Notes: generated by a model from the letters alone, not told the origin. A stretch of 42,407 nt of DNA from an uncultured Bacteroidales bacterium (GCA_902772585.1 CACYBB010000021.1:1-42407), one strand, 5' to 3'. Positions 34,265-42,407 are shown, counted from the first letter of the stretch. Translations and numbers: made by a program.

Positions 34265-35909
34265 GAATCTCCAAGATAAAGCGACTACCATCATGGTAAT
34301 CAGCATCATAGAGCAGGTCACCACCCAGATTGAGGGCATGACGCTTTGACAAAGGAAGTCCCAATCCAAGACCCTCAGAGAGGTCATCAACCTTAACAAA
34401 CGGTTTGAAGAGCAGATGCTGCAATTCGGGAGGAACACCAGGCCCCACATCTTCCACAATGAATTGAATGGTAGAGCTGGTCTCTGTGATGCGTAGCGTA
34501 ATATGTTGTCCATCGGAGTATTTCGCAGCATTGAAGAGCAACTCACGAAGTGTACGCATGAGGAAGAGGTGGTTAGTCAGGATATTGGTACTGTCTGACA
34601 GGTCGGTAGTGAAATGAATGGTCACCTTCGGGAAACGCTCACGAGTATAGTCAATGCACTCCTGAGCGACGGTATTACACGATATAAAATCACTCTTAGG
34701 AGAGAAGAGACCATGCGTAATGGCCAATTCAGAACTGTCGGAAAGCATCTGCACCATACGGTTCAGGTGGATGGCATTATGAGTCATCGTATTGGTGATG
34801 TCAGCCAATTCAGCATCCTGCAACTGTCGTTGCACTTCTCCTGAATGTTTGGCTTCAAGACTGTCACCAAGCACATCGGCAAAACCCATGACAATGTTCA
34901 ATGGTGTACGAATCTGGTGAGAGACATTCTGGATGAACAGAGCCTTCTTCTGGACAGCGTACTTGGCAAGTGCCATGGCACGCGCCAATTCCTGATTATG
35001 TTTCTTGGCTTCCTCACCAGTCTCACGGATGCTGTTCACATGTTCATAGAGCGATTGCCGCATGACAGCAAAGCTGTTCTGTAGGCGTCCGATGGCATCC
35101 TGACGATTGGAACGCGGTATCGTCTCTTCATAATGTCCTGCAACAATCTTCTTGCTGAGTTTCAAAAGTTGGTGAAGGGGTTTGATGGTCCGCCTTGTCA
35201 TCAGATAACAAATCAGCAAGATGAGCAAGAGCCCAACAACGAAAAGCACATAGGCAAGATTGCGCAACTGGTGGTAATTCTCCATGAGTTCATTGTCAGG
35301 ACATACCAAGACGAGGTTCCAGTCAGTACCCGGCAATGCGTTATAGAAGACATGAGCATTGTCAAAATCAAGACGCTGCTCCTTGTCCATCAGCAAGAAG
35401 TAAGAGTTGGCAGACGGTCGCTCTGCTGCATTGATGACCGAAGACAGTTGCTCATAGGAGAGCGTGGCGATAACGACACCCTCAATGGGACCGCCATTAA
35501 GATTAAGCGCCTTAGAATATGTAAAAATGGTGTCACCCTCCACGATATTGACAGTATATCCAGGAGAAATCTGCGCGATTTCATCGGGAGATGTCGCGAC
35601 ACGACAAGTCTTGACGGTACGGTTCATAGCGACAATGCGCTGGCAGATAGACTGCAAGGAATCAGGAGGGAAATTCTCCTCCAGCAGCCAGCTGTTGCTC
35701 TTGACAGCATTCTCCATCAGGTACAGCTTTGTCATCATGCGTTGAACGGTGGTATGCAGCACTCGCTCAGCATATTGCTCTGACTCCCCCTTGATGAGGT
35801 GGCGCGAATAGAGAAACAGGATACCTAATGCCGCCACAAAGATAAAGGCAGCCACCATCGTGATGCCGATACTAAGCTTTGCTGCGAGTTGTCGTCGGAT
35901 GCTATTCAT
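34257..35909 (-). CDS. Membrane sensor histidine kinase
   Basis: From the chosen start the protein has 550 residues: a membrane helix near 15-35, a periplasmic sensor region, a second helix near 215-238, HAMP and coiled coil, then HisKA with FIQNVSHQIRTPLN (phospho-accepting His331) and an HATPase_c domain (LRELLFNAAKYSDG, VEDVGPGVPPEL, GLGLGLPLSKRHALNLGG). No response regulator is adjacent. I take ATG 35909 as start because GGAGG lies 9 bases upstream and the stop of the upstream gene overlaps it (ATGAATAG); the longer ATG is 35933. Together with the upstream gene it may form a two-protein sensor. Confidence 0.9.
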   Translation of the reverse strand: MNSIRRQLAAKLSIGITMVAAFIFVAALGILFLYSRHLIKGESEQYAERVLHTTVQRMMTKLYLMENAVKSNSWLLEENFPPDSLQSICQRIVAMNRTVKTCRVATSPDEIAQISPGYTVNIVEGDTIFTYSKALNLNGGPIEGVVIATLSYEQLSSVINAAERPSANSYFLLMDKEQRLDFDNAHVFYNALPGTDWNLVLVCPDNELMENYHQLRNLAYVLFVVGLLLILLICYLMTRRTIKPLHQLLKLSKKIVAGHYEETIPRSNRQDAIGRLQNSFAVMRQSLYEHVNSIRETGEEAKKHNQELARAMALAKYAVQKKALFIQNVSHQIRTPLNIVMGFADVLGDSLEAKHSGEVQRQLQDAELADITNTMTHNAIHLNRMVQMLSDSSELAITHGLFSPKSDFISCNTVAQECIDYTRERFPKVTIHFTTDLSDSTNILTNHLFLMRTLRELLFNAAKYSDGQHITLRITETSSTIQFIVEDVGPGVPPELQHLLFKPFVKVDDLSEGLGLGLPLSKRHALNLGGDLLYDADYHDGSRFILEIPK

Positions 35910-37419
35910 GGGCGTCCTCCTTTCCTGTTTCATTATCAGCAGACTGAATCATATCATCCACCAGATCAATAATGGTGTTACCCTGTTTGCGGATAATCTC
36001 AATCTCATGGCTCGCATCGTCAGGGCTGATAGTATGATAGTTGCTGCAGAGCGTGGCCACATGACTGTTGAGGGTTTCCGAGGGCTCCAGCATCTTGTTG
36101 GTCATCTGGTGTAGGAAGGCCGTCTTCATACGGTCGGCCTCTTGTGCCTGATGGTTAGCTTGCTGCAATTCCTTACCACGCTCCGTGAGTTGGCTGTTCA
36201 AGTCTTCTAACTCAGCAATTCGGATAGCCAATGAGTGTTGCATCTGCTGGAAATCCTCCTGCAACTGACCTATCTCATCAGCACGCGCCGTATCGGGGAT
36301 GGTCATGTCATAGTGGCCCTGACTAATCTGCTGAGCAGCCTTCGTCAGCATGTCTAGTGGCAACAATTGGCGATGCACAAACAGACTGCTTAAGCCAACA
36401 ACGAACACCAGTCCCAGGAAAGCAATGGCAAGCACCAAGTAGAGCAGTCGATTATAGTCGCCAAAGATGTCCTCCTCTGGATAGACCACAGCGACACTCC
36501 AACCAAGGTAATCCGTTGTTCGTCCCACCACAGCAGAGCGCATGAAGGGTTTATAGACCACATACCACTCCTCGTCATTCATGATGATGTGCTGCTGACC
36601 GCTTTCACCATTCATCATGGCCTTGACGACCCTTAGCATAGAGGGGTCGGTATTCTCGTTCACAAACTGAGAGAAGACATTCTGCTTGGTCAACTTCTCC
36701 TTATCAGGATGGACGATGTAGGAACCATTGCTGGCCAACAGCGTGCTGTACCCATTAGGCGAAGGCTTGGCAGCAAGGACTATCTGTGAGAGCAGTTCGA
36801 TGGCAACATCAACAGCCACAACGCCTATAGGCTTTCCGCTACGATCGAAGAGGGGCAGACAGAAAGTAGCCAAAGCCTCATCCTCGGTATCTTCGTTTTT
36901 CAGCGGGTCTGTCCAGCAGGCATGTCCCAATGTCATCGGCTCGGTGTACCACACCTGCAGGGTATAGGGACGGTTGACAAACGTCTCCTGGACAACCAGT
37001 TCCGAAGAAGCATTGGTTGTCGTACTATGGCCCTTGCGGTGAATGTAGGCCATAAACAACTCACGGCCTGGATAGTAATAAGGTTTGAAGACGATAGCAC
37101 AGCCTACAATATAAGGGTTACACTCTACCAGTCGACGACTGTAGGAGAGCATGCTGTCAGGTCTGTTAAGGTGAGCCATTACCTGCCAATAGACGTTTCC
37201 TGCCGACTGTTCCACACTAAGCAGGACATTGTCAATATCCTGTACCGTAGCATCCAGCGTTTCCTCAGCATTATGCAGAGACTTCTCTCTTAGTGTCTGG
37301 CGTGAGAATTGGAACATGACCACCAAAGACACTAAGAGCAGCAACGCTACCACGCAGGCCACTATCAGGCTGAGTCTAAGCGAAAGCGTTTGGGAGATTT
37401 TCTTAGTCAACATCAGCAT
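35902..37419 (-). CDS. Cache-HAMP sensor with degenerate histidine-kinase dimerisation domain
   Basis: The 505-residue protein has helices at about 16-36 and 324-347 around a periplasmic dCache-like domain (FKPYYYPGRELFMAYIHRKG, DRSGKPIGVVAVDVAIELL, NGSYIVHPDKEKL). A HAMP segment and long coiled coil follow. The end (430-495) aligns with a HisKA helical hairpin, but the expected SHEIRTPLN is TNKMLEPSE, with Asn441 where the phosphorylated His belongs. It stops before any ATPase domain, so it cannot act as a kinase alone. It may pair with the intact kinase encoded directly downstream, overlapping by 8 bases. Confidence 0.82.
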   Translation of the reverse strand: MLMLTKKISQTLSLRLSLIVACVVALLLLVSLVVMFQFSRQTLREKSLHNAEETLDATVQDIDNVLLSVEQSAGNVYWQVMAHLNRPDSMLSYSRRLVECNPYIVGCAIVFKPYYYPGRELFMAYIHRKGHSTTTNASSELVVQETFVNRPYTLQVWYTEPMTLGHACWTDPLKNEDTEDEALATFCLPLFDRSGKPIGVVAVDVAIELLSQIVLAAKPSPNGYSTLLASNGSYIVHPDKEKLTKQNVFSQFVNENTDPSMLRVVKAMMNGESGQQHIIMNDEEWYVVYKPFMRSAVVGRTTDYLGWSVAVVYPEEDIFGDYNRLLYLVLAIAFLGLVFVVGLSSLFVHRQLLPLDMLTKAAQQISQGHYDMTIPDTARADEIGQLQEDFQQMQHSLAIRIAELEDLNSQLTERGKELQQANHQAQEADRMKTAFLHQMTNKMLEPSETLNSHVATLCSNYHTISPDDASHEIEIIRKQGNTIIDLVDDMIQSADNETGKEDAHE

Positions 37420-37433
37420 ATGGCTTTCTAGTG

Positions 37434-37441
37434 CAAATATA
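37434..37441 (-). promoter_or_regulatory. -7 box of the sensor pair operon
   Basis: On the minus strand TATATTTG (37441-37434) fits TAnnTTTG, 14 bases before the ATG at 37419. No clear -33 TTTG at the usual distance. The rest of the 100-base gap to the BASS gene shows no hairpin. Confidence 0.6.
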
Positions 37442-37519
37442 GCAAATGTTTGAGCTATTTACGCTTAGAAACCCTTCGATTTAAGGAATATTAACTAAAT
37501 AATCTCCTCTTACGACTGA

Positions 37520-38374
37520 TTAGCGAGGGCGATAGGCTTTGATGATGCCCACATACGTCAGCAGGATGACATTCATCATCAGTGCATAGACGATAGCAGG
37601 AATGGCCATCACGTCGTTGGCAAAGACAAACGGACTGCTGGCGATAGAAATGGCCTGGGCCGCATTCTGCATACCTATTTCTATGATAATAGTGCGCTGC
37701 TCACGACCACTGAGGCGCATCATCCACGACAAGATGACACCACCACCCATAGCCAGCAGAATAAGGACGGTCATCGCCAGTCCTAACTGGGGAAACTCGC
37801 TGACAATGGTCTCGCGATTCTGTACAAAGAAGACGGAGGCCAGCAATATCAGGGCGGGGAATGCCAGCTTCTTCAGCACACCATGCATCTTGTGAGCCAA
37901 CTGCTCACGCCACATTGCCAAGGACAGTCCGATGAGGATGGGCACCAGCATCAGCACGATGTTCTGCACCAACAGGTTGCCTACGGGCAGGGTTATCGAC
38001 TGGTTCTCACCAACCAGACCAGTGGCATAGCTCATCACCAGCGGACCTGTGAACAACGTGATGATGCTACTCAGCATGGTCAGCGACACAGACAGTGCTA
38101 CATCGCCACCCGCCAGCATAGAAAACACGTTGCTGGAACTGCCACCAGGACTGCACGCTATGAGCATGACACCCAGGAAGAATACTGCTTCCAACTGGAA
38201 GCCATAGCCTATAGCTAAACCTATCAAGGGCAACAGCAGAATCTGGCCCACCAAACCTACCAAAACAGCCTTAGGGCGCTCAGCTAACAACCGGAAATCG
38301 GCAGGGCGCAGTGTCAGTCCTAAGTCGAACATCAATAGGACGAGAATCGGTAAAACTATAAAAATTGTGTTCAT
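37520..38374 (-). CDS. Bile acid:sodium symporter (BASS/SBF) family transporter
   Basis: The 284-residue inner-membrane protein has about nine or ten helices and the family signature ACSPGGSSSNVFSMLAGGDVALSVSLT with the sodium-binding region, plus EIGMQNAAQAISIASSPF. BASS proteins carry organic acids such as bile acids, pyruvate or pantoate-like compounds with sodium. The substrate cannot be told. It is divergent from the GH127-type gene with mirror-image promoters, which hints at joint regulation. Confidence 0.92.
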   Translation of the reverse strand: MNTIFIVLPILVLLMFDLGLTLRPADFRLLAERPKAVLVGLVGQILLLPLIGLAIGYGFQLEAVFFLGVMLIACSPGGSSSNVFSMLAGGDVALSVSLTMLSSIITLFTGPLVMSYATGLVGENQSITLPVGNLLVQNIVLMLVPILIGLSLAMWREQLAHKMHGVLKKLAFPALILLASVFFVQNRETIVSEFPQLGLAMTVLILLAMGGGVILSWMMRLSGREQRTIIIEIGMQNAAQAISIASSPFVFANDVMAIPAIVYALMMNVILLTYVGIIKAYRPR

Positions 38375-38392
38375 CGTTGCTTAATTGTGGTG

Positions 38393-38400
38393 CAAAGGTA
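38393..38400 (-). promoter_or_regulatory. -7 box of the BASS transporter promoter
   Basis: On the minus strand TACCTTTG (38400-38393), 18 bases before the ATG at 38374. It is part of a 17-base inverted repeat shared with the divergent promoter (38389-38405 against 38441-38457, one mismatch). Confidence 0.7.
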
Positions 38401-38410
38401 CGAAAAAAAA

Positions 38411-38440
38411 TCGTAATTCGTAATTTGTAATTCATAATTA
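38411..38440. repeat. Heptamer tandem repeat between divergent promoters
   Basis: TAATT recurs at 38414, 38421, 38428 and 38435, exactly 7 bases apart. The array separates the two -7 boxes and supplies the -33 TTTG of the GH127-type gene. Confidence 0.75.
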
Positions 38441-38453
38441 TTTCGTACTTTTG
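38424..38453 (+). promoter_or_regulatory. Promoter of the GH127-type gene
   Basis: TTTG (38424-38427) and TACTTTTG (38446-38453) are separated by 18 bases, a good Bacteroidetes promoter, 22 bases before the ATG at 38476. Confidence 0.75.
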
Positions 38454-38475
38454 CACCAAACTAACAGAAAAATCT

Positions 38476-40785
38476 ATGAAGCGACTATTCCTCATCAGCC
38501 TTACGGCTATCACGCTGACAGCCAGTGCAGCGCCTACAACACGTATCGAAACTTTCCCTATCAGTAGTGTCAGACTGGGCGACAGCCAGTTTCTGAAAAA
38601 CCAGCAGGCAGACATCTGTTACCTCCTTAGCCTGGATGCTGACCGACTTTTAGCGCCCTACTTGAAAGGTGCCGGTCTGACTCCCAAGGCCGAGAACTAC
38701 ACCAACTGGGAGAATACCGGCCTGGACGGACACATCGGTGGTCACTACGTGTCGGCACTGAGTTACATGGCTGCAGCCACAGACAATCAGGAAATCAACG
38801 CCCGTCTGGACTACGTGCTCAGCGAGTTAAAGCGTTGTCAGGACGAACGTTGGGACGGTTATCTGGGTGGTGTTCCCAATCCCAACGAGATATGGGGACA
38901 GATCGCTAAGGGCGATATCCGCGCCAACTCCTTCGGACTGAACAACCGCTGGGTACCTTTATACAATATTCATAAGATCTATGCAGGTCTGCGCGATGCA
39001 TATCTCATCGCTGGTCGCCAAGAGGCCAAGGGGATGCTTATCAAGCTGACCGACTGGATGATTAAGGAGGTGAGCCAGCTGAGCGACGACCAGATTCAGA
39101 AGATGCTCATCAGCGAACAGGGTGGACTGAACGAGACCTTTGCCGATGTCTATGCCATCACGGGCGATAAGAAATACCTGCGCCTGGCTCATCAGTTCAG
39201 CGACCAGCAGATGCTCCAGCCACTGCTGAAGAGCGAAGACAACCTGACGGGTAAGCATGCCAACACCCAGATTCCTAAAGTCATCGGCTACAAGCGTATT
39301 GCCGATGTGGAGGGACTGGACGACTGGAATCACGCTTCTAAGTTCTTCTGGGACGTGGTCATCGGACAGCGTAGTGTCAGCATTGGCGGCAACTCCATGC
39401 GCGAACACTTCAACCCCACGAATGATTTCAGCGGACTGCTGGCCTCAGAGCAAGGTCCTGAGAGTTGTAACACCTATAACATGCTGCGACTCACGAAGAT
39501 GCTCTACCAGACCTCAGCAGACAAGAACTATATGGACTACTACGAGCGTGCCCTCTACAACCACATCCTCTCGATACTGAATCCCGTGCAGGGTGGTTTC
39601 GTCTATTTCACGCCGATGCGTAGTGGTCACTACCGCGTCTATTCACAGCCACAGACCTCTATGTGGTGCTGCGTGGGTACAGGTCTGGAGAATCCTGCTC
39701 GCTATGGTGAGATGATCTATGCCCACGAGGGCAACGACCTCATCGTCAATCTCTTCATCCCCTCTACCCTCACCTGGGACGGCATGACCGTAAAACAGGA
39801 GAACCGTTTCCCACAGGAAGCCGCCACCACCATCACCCTGCAACTGAGGAAGGCACGCAAGTTTGCCGTGAAGCTTCGCAAGCCAGCATGGGCAGGCTCC
39901 GTGCAGCTGGCTGTCAATGGCTCTCCCGTTGACTACAAGATAGCTGCCGACGGCTACCTTGTCATTGACCGCTCATGGAAGGATGGCGACCAGATTCGTA
40001 TGGATATGCCCATGCACCTGACTGCTATGACCACCCCCGATGGCAAGCCGCAGTACTCGTTCCTCTATGGTCCTATCGTACTGGCTGCCAAGACAGGTAC
40101 CGACCGTCAGGACGGACTCTTCGCTGACGACAGTCGTGGCGGACACATCGCCAACGGTCCGAAGATTCCGCAGGCTCAGATGCCTGCCATCATCGGCACT
40201 CCCGATGACGTGCTGTCACACCTGAAAGCCGTGGAGGGCAAGCCGCTGACATTCTCTTTGACTGGACTGACGACTCCTGCCTATGAGGGTATCCAGTTGG
40301 TTCCTTTCTATCAACTCTACGAATGCCGCTACCAGATTTACTTCCCACTCTACTCTCAGTCAGAATGGGCTGCCAAGCAACAGGAGCTGGCTGCTGCCGA
40401 GAAAGCAAAGATGGAGATGGAAGCCAACACCGTCGATAAGGTATTCTGTGGCGAACAGCAGTCGGAGAGCGACCACTTCTTCAAGGCTGACAATGCTTGG
40501 AACGGCTACGATGAAGGCATGCACTGGCGTACCGCTCGTGGTTCCTTCTCTTACCAGCTGAAGGCTCAGGGTGCCAAGACATTGCGTCTGCAGGGCTTTG
40601 CTGCCTATGAGCGTGTCGTCGTCAGCATTGATGGCACAGTGCTCGACGCCGTCCGCCTCGATGGCCAGGGTCTTGCCGTCATCACCCTCCCTGCAACCTT
40701 GCAGAAGGAAGCCATCACACTCACCCTCGCTGCAGAGTCTGGCAAGCAGACTCCCCGCATCCACGAGGTTCGTCTGTGCAAGTAA
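38476..40785 (+). CDS. Secreted GH127/GH146-type beta-L-arabinofuranosidase
   Basis: The 769-residue protein has a signal peptide (1-18) and the DUF1680 (alpha/alpha)6 barrel of GH127. GGNSMREHF (Glu310) likely holds the acid/base, GPESCNTYN (Glu329, Cys331) and WCCVGTG (Cys398, Cys399) match the zinc-binding Glu and Cys set, one Cys being the nucleophile. A beta-rich part follows (KFAVKLRKPAWAG, YSFLYGPIVLAAKTG) and an extra C-terminal beta domain from about 650. Such enzymes release beta-L-arabinofuranose from plant glycans or glycoproteins in the periplasm. GH127 versus the sister family GH146 cannot be settled by eye. No SusCD pair is next to it. Confidence 0.9.
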   Translation: MKRLFLISLTAITLTASAAPTTRIETFPISSVRLGDSQFLKNQQADICYLLSLDADRLLAPYLKGAGLTPKAENYTNWENTGLDGHIGGHYVSALSYMAAATDNQEINARLDYVLSELKRCQDERWDGYLGGVPNPNEIWGQIAKGDIRANSFGLNNRWVPLYNIHKIYAGLRDAYLIAGRQEAKGMLIKLTDWMIKEVSQLSDDQIQKMLISEQGGLNETFADVYAITGDKKYLRLAHQFSDQQMLQPLLKSEDNLTGKHANTQIPKVIGYKRIADVEGLDDWNHASKFFWDVVIGQRSVSIGGNSMREHFNPTNDFSGLLASEQGPESCNTYNMLRLTKMLYQTSADKNYMDYYERALYNHILSILNPVQGGFVYFTPMRSGHYRVYSQPQTSMWCCVGTGLENPARYGEMIYAHEGNDLIVNLFIPSTLTWDGMTVKQENRFPQEAATTITLQLRKARKFAVKLRKPAWAGSVQLAVNGSPVDYKIAADGYLVIDRSWKDGDQIRMDMPMHLTAMTTPDGKPQYSFLYGPIVLAAKTGTDRQDGLFADDSRGGHIANGPKIPQAQMPAIIGTPDDVLSHLKAVEGKPLTFSLTGLTTPAYEGIQLVPFYQLYECRYQIYFPLYSQSEWAAKQQELAAAEKAKMEMEANTVDKVFCGEQQSESDHFFKADNAWNGYDEGMHWRTARGSFSYQLKAQGAKTLRLQGFAAYERVVVSIDGTVLDAVRLDGQGLAVITLPATLQKEAITLTLAAESGKQTPRIHEVRLCK

Positions 40786-40810
40786 TCAAGATACTTGTTT
40801 GAATATGATG

Positions 40811-40844
40811 ATAAAGGAGTAAGGCAAATGCCTTACTCCTTTAT
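40811..40844. terminator. Bidirectional hairpin terminator between convergent genes
   Basis: A perfect 16-base inverted repeat (ATAAAGGAGTAAGGCA at 40811-40826, its complement at 40829-40844) with only 2 unpaired bases between the arms lies in the 71-base gap between two convergent stop codons. The U tract is weak on both strands. Confidence 0.75.
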
Positions 40845-40856
40845 TAGCTGTTCTTA

Positions 40857-41615
40857 TTATTCTATGATCTCAAAGTGCTGATAGTCCTTGCGCGTTATCC
40901 AGTCGCCACCCCAGTCAAATCCTGCCTCGGTAAATAGTTTGAAGCAGAGGTCGTCATGGTCTATCTTGTAGGGGAAGTCCATGGTGCGCTCACAATACGC
41001 CCCTGCCGTGGCGGGCTGGATGAACAGGGAGCCATCCTCACGCACCTTGAAATACGGGTTATAGAGCGTATTGATGTCGATGGCCAGTCCACGGGCGTGC
41101 TTCGACAGGTTGGCGCTGCCAGCGATAGTTCGGAAGCAGAAGCACGACGAGTTATTATCGCGCATCTGCGTCTCATCATCAGCATCATAGACGTCTGGCA
41201 GCAGCATACGCTGGATGGGATACTTCGCATCGAAGAGCTGGCGCAGGATGCGCGCCACGACGTCGGCAATCTGCTTGTTGCACACCATCTCGCCGATGTG
41301 CATCTGGTCGTCGTAGTCCCAGTGCAGGGCACGGACGTGGCGCAGGTCGTCACGACCTATATAGGGATTCTCCTTATAGGTCTTGCCCTGCATGCGCTGC
41401 CACACCCTGTCGGGAATAGGCTCTGCAGCGAAGCACTTGTCAATGCCGCCGTAGGCTTTCACCGCTTCAGCGCTGACCGTCTTTCCTGCCTGCCACTCCG
41501 TCAGCGGCGTCGTGTCCGGTGCCTTGTCATCATCACTGGTGCTGCACGCCGTCAGCAGGCTAGTGCTGCAGACAAGGATGGCGGCCAGCATCCAGTTCAT
41601 CATTGTTTTCATCAT
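40857..41615 (-). CDS. M15-family murein peptidase lipoprotein
   Basis: The 252-residue protein has a lipoprotein signal (LLTAC, Cys24) and an Asp-rich linker. Its C-terminal half is an M15 zinc peptidase: SKHARGLAIDIN carries His173 and Asp180, and DYQHFEI carries His247, the usual zinc ligands. FRTIAGSANLSKHARG is the substrate-side loop. The family (D-Ala-D-Ala carboxypeptidases, L-Ala-D-Glu endopeptidases) trims or recycles peptidoglycan peptides. It follows a second lipoprotein gene through an 80-base octamer repeat and is probably co-transcribed. Confidence 0.87.
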   Translation of the reverse strand: MMKTMMNWMLAAILVCSTSLLTACSTSDDDKAPDTTPLTEWQAGKTVSAEAVKAYGGIDKCFAAEPIPDRVWQRMQGKTYKENPYIGRDDLRHVRALHWDYDDQMHIGEMVCNKQIADVVARILRQLFDAKYPIQRMLLPDVYDADDETQMRDNNSSCFCFRTIAGSANLSKHARGLAIDINTLYNPYFKVREDGSLFIQPATAGAYCERTMDFPYKIDHDDLCFKLFTEAGFDWGGDWITRKDYQHFEIIE

Positions 41616-41618
41616 TGA

Positions 41619-41698
41619 CGTTATTTCGTTGTTTCGATGTTTCGTTATTACGTTATTACGTTATAACGTTATAACGTTATTACGACATTACGACATTA
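41619..41698. repeat. Ten-unit octamer tandem repeat between two lipoprotein genes
   Basis: CG dinucleotides fall at 41619, 41627, 41635, 41643, 41651, 41659, 41667, 41675, 41683 and 41691, exactly every 8 bases. The commonest units are CGTTATTA and CGTTATAA. The array fills the whole gap, from the stop codon of the upstream gene (41696-41698) to 3 bases before the M15 gene's ATG. Confidence 0.9.
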
Positions 41699-42407
41699 CA
41701 TTGTCACGGCATCAGGGATAGTGTACAACTGGCCTTTAGCGGCATCATAGTACTTCAGCGTCACCGACTCCTCAGCACTACGTCCGTAGATGACCAGCGG
41801 TGTCTTACCTGTTGCGGGGATGACCACCGTGCCACGGCACTCTTCACCCACGAAGGCACCTACGATGTCACCCTTGGCAGGCTTGACACTGATCTTCGAC
41901 AGCAGGGGATCCACATCCACCGTCTTCGTCACCGGGAACTTGGCAGAACCGAGGGTGAACGGAAGAATATAGTCCTCGTCAATGCCAGTGCTCTCATCCG
42001 AGTTCATGCTGACCTTGTCAGACAGCGTAAACATGTGCTTCAGCTTCTGGCAGTAGTAGCGCAGAGATACATTCAGCATCTCAGAGCCCGACTCGTTGCC
42101 GTAAGCCTTCATCAGGAACTGGTTGCTGATAGACTCGTCACCACCCACGCTGACGGCAGGACTAGCCAGTCCGCGCAACTCGTCGTTGATGAACATCGCC
42201 ATCAGGTCACCCTCAGAGACATAGGGTGCCAAGGCCTCCTCTACCTGTACCATCATGATGGTCCAGTGTTCAAAGGCTGATGCGTTCGGTTCCGTCCAGT
42301 TAGGACGCTCCTGGTCGTTGTTCCAGTCTACCTGCCATACAGGGGCCTCACTGATCTCGTCCACCGTATAGCCATCATTGTTGTTGTCGTCGTCGGTGCT
42401 GCAAGCC
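41696..42407 (-). CDS. Lipoprotein with two GD-x-AF-x-E-RG beta repeats, N-terminus beyond window
   Basis: About 237 codons are present; the start lies beyond 42407. The first residues read ACSTDDDNNNDGY, a lipobox Cys and Asp/Asn linker, so it is a lipoprotein. Two repeated units of roughly 95 residues follow, marked by GDLMAMFINDELRG and GDIVGAFVGEECRG, each later with a FLMKAYG or LVIYG strand and a segment on change of tone (LNVSLRYY, VTLKYYD). Such repeats occur in surface proteins of Bacteroidetes, but I know no function for them. The gene precedes the M15 peptidase gene and may share its transcript. Confidence 0.75.
   Translation of the reverse strand, partial: ACSTDDDNNNDGYTVDEISEAPVWQVDWNNDQERPNWTEPNASAFEHWTIMMVQVEEALAPYVSEGDLMAMFINDELRGLASPAVSVGGDESISNQFLMKAYGNESGSEMLNVSLRYYCQKLKHMFTLSDKVSMNSDESTGIDEDYILPFTLGSAKFPVTKTVDVDPLLSKISVKPAKGDIVGAFVGEECRGTVVIPATGKTPLVIYGRSAEESVTLKYYDAAKGQLYTIPDAVTM

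Noticed and set aside
41619-41698. CRISPR array
   Set aside because: Units are 8 bases with no spacers and no cas genes nearby; the pattern is a simple tandem repeat.

Overview
The window looks like a chromosomal segment of a Bacteroidales gut or oral bacterium, most likely Prevotella or a close relative. The evidence is a SusC/RagA-type TonB-linked receptor with a propeller/AraC regulator, promoters of the Bacteroidetes type (TAnnTTTG at -7, TTTG near -33), a Bacteroidetes-order dcw cluster without murF or ddl, glycine-lipid acyltransferases and a GH127-type arabinofuranosidase. No tRNA, rRNA, CRISPR array or insertion sequence was seen. No gene-free stretch exceeds 300 bases; the longest is 27598-27785.

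Layout. 1-4063 (minus): the 5' part of a susC-like gene broken by a frameshift, preceded by its likely regulator, a membrane-anchored propeller/Y_Y_Y/AraC protein that has no histidine kinase or receiver. 4172-4699 (minus): a decayed S66 LD-carboxypeptidase fragment. 4833-10578: two SpoIIE/RsbU-type PP2C phosphatases (one TPR, one Cache-HAMP) bracketing gpmI. 10601-27597 (minus): an AGCS symporter and then, read upstream, the whole dcw cluster (mraZ-rsmH-ftsL-ftsI-murE-mraY-murD-ftsW-murG-murC-ftsQ-ftsA-ftsZ). The symporter and Cache phosphatase follow ftsZ with gaps of only 14 and 22 bases, so they may be read from the same transcript. Three exact MraZ-type boxes sit in the mraZ promoter.

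27786-34264 (plus): a tightly packed run of glsA, glsB, an HPr-kinase-like ATPase, an S26-like peptidase, a PqqD/RRE protein, an ABC exporter and dgt. The middle four genes look like the processing and export part of a peptide-modification (RiPP-like) system with no visible precursor, and are the best candidate for an undescribed system. 34257-37419 (minus): a sensor pair, one intact histidine kinase and one partner with Asn in place of the phospho-accepting His and no ATPase domain. 37520-40785: a BASS-family transporter and a secreted GH127-type enzyme, divergent from mirror-image promoters. 40857-42407 (minus): an M15 peptidase lipoprotein and a partial second lipoprotein.

A second layer of structure runs through the window. 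Short tandem repeats with strict periods of 7, 8 or 9 bases fill several gaps between genes, commonly beginning at the stop codon of the upstream gene and ending just before the next start. The octamer type has CG dinucleotides exactly every 8 bases, up to ten in a row. One heptamer array lies inside a coding sequence.
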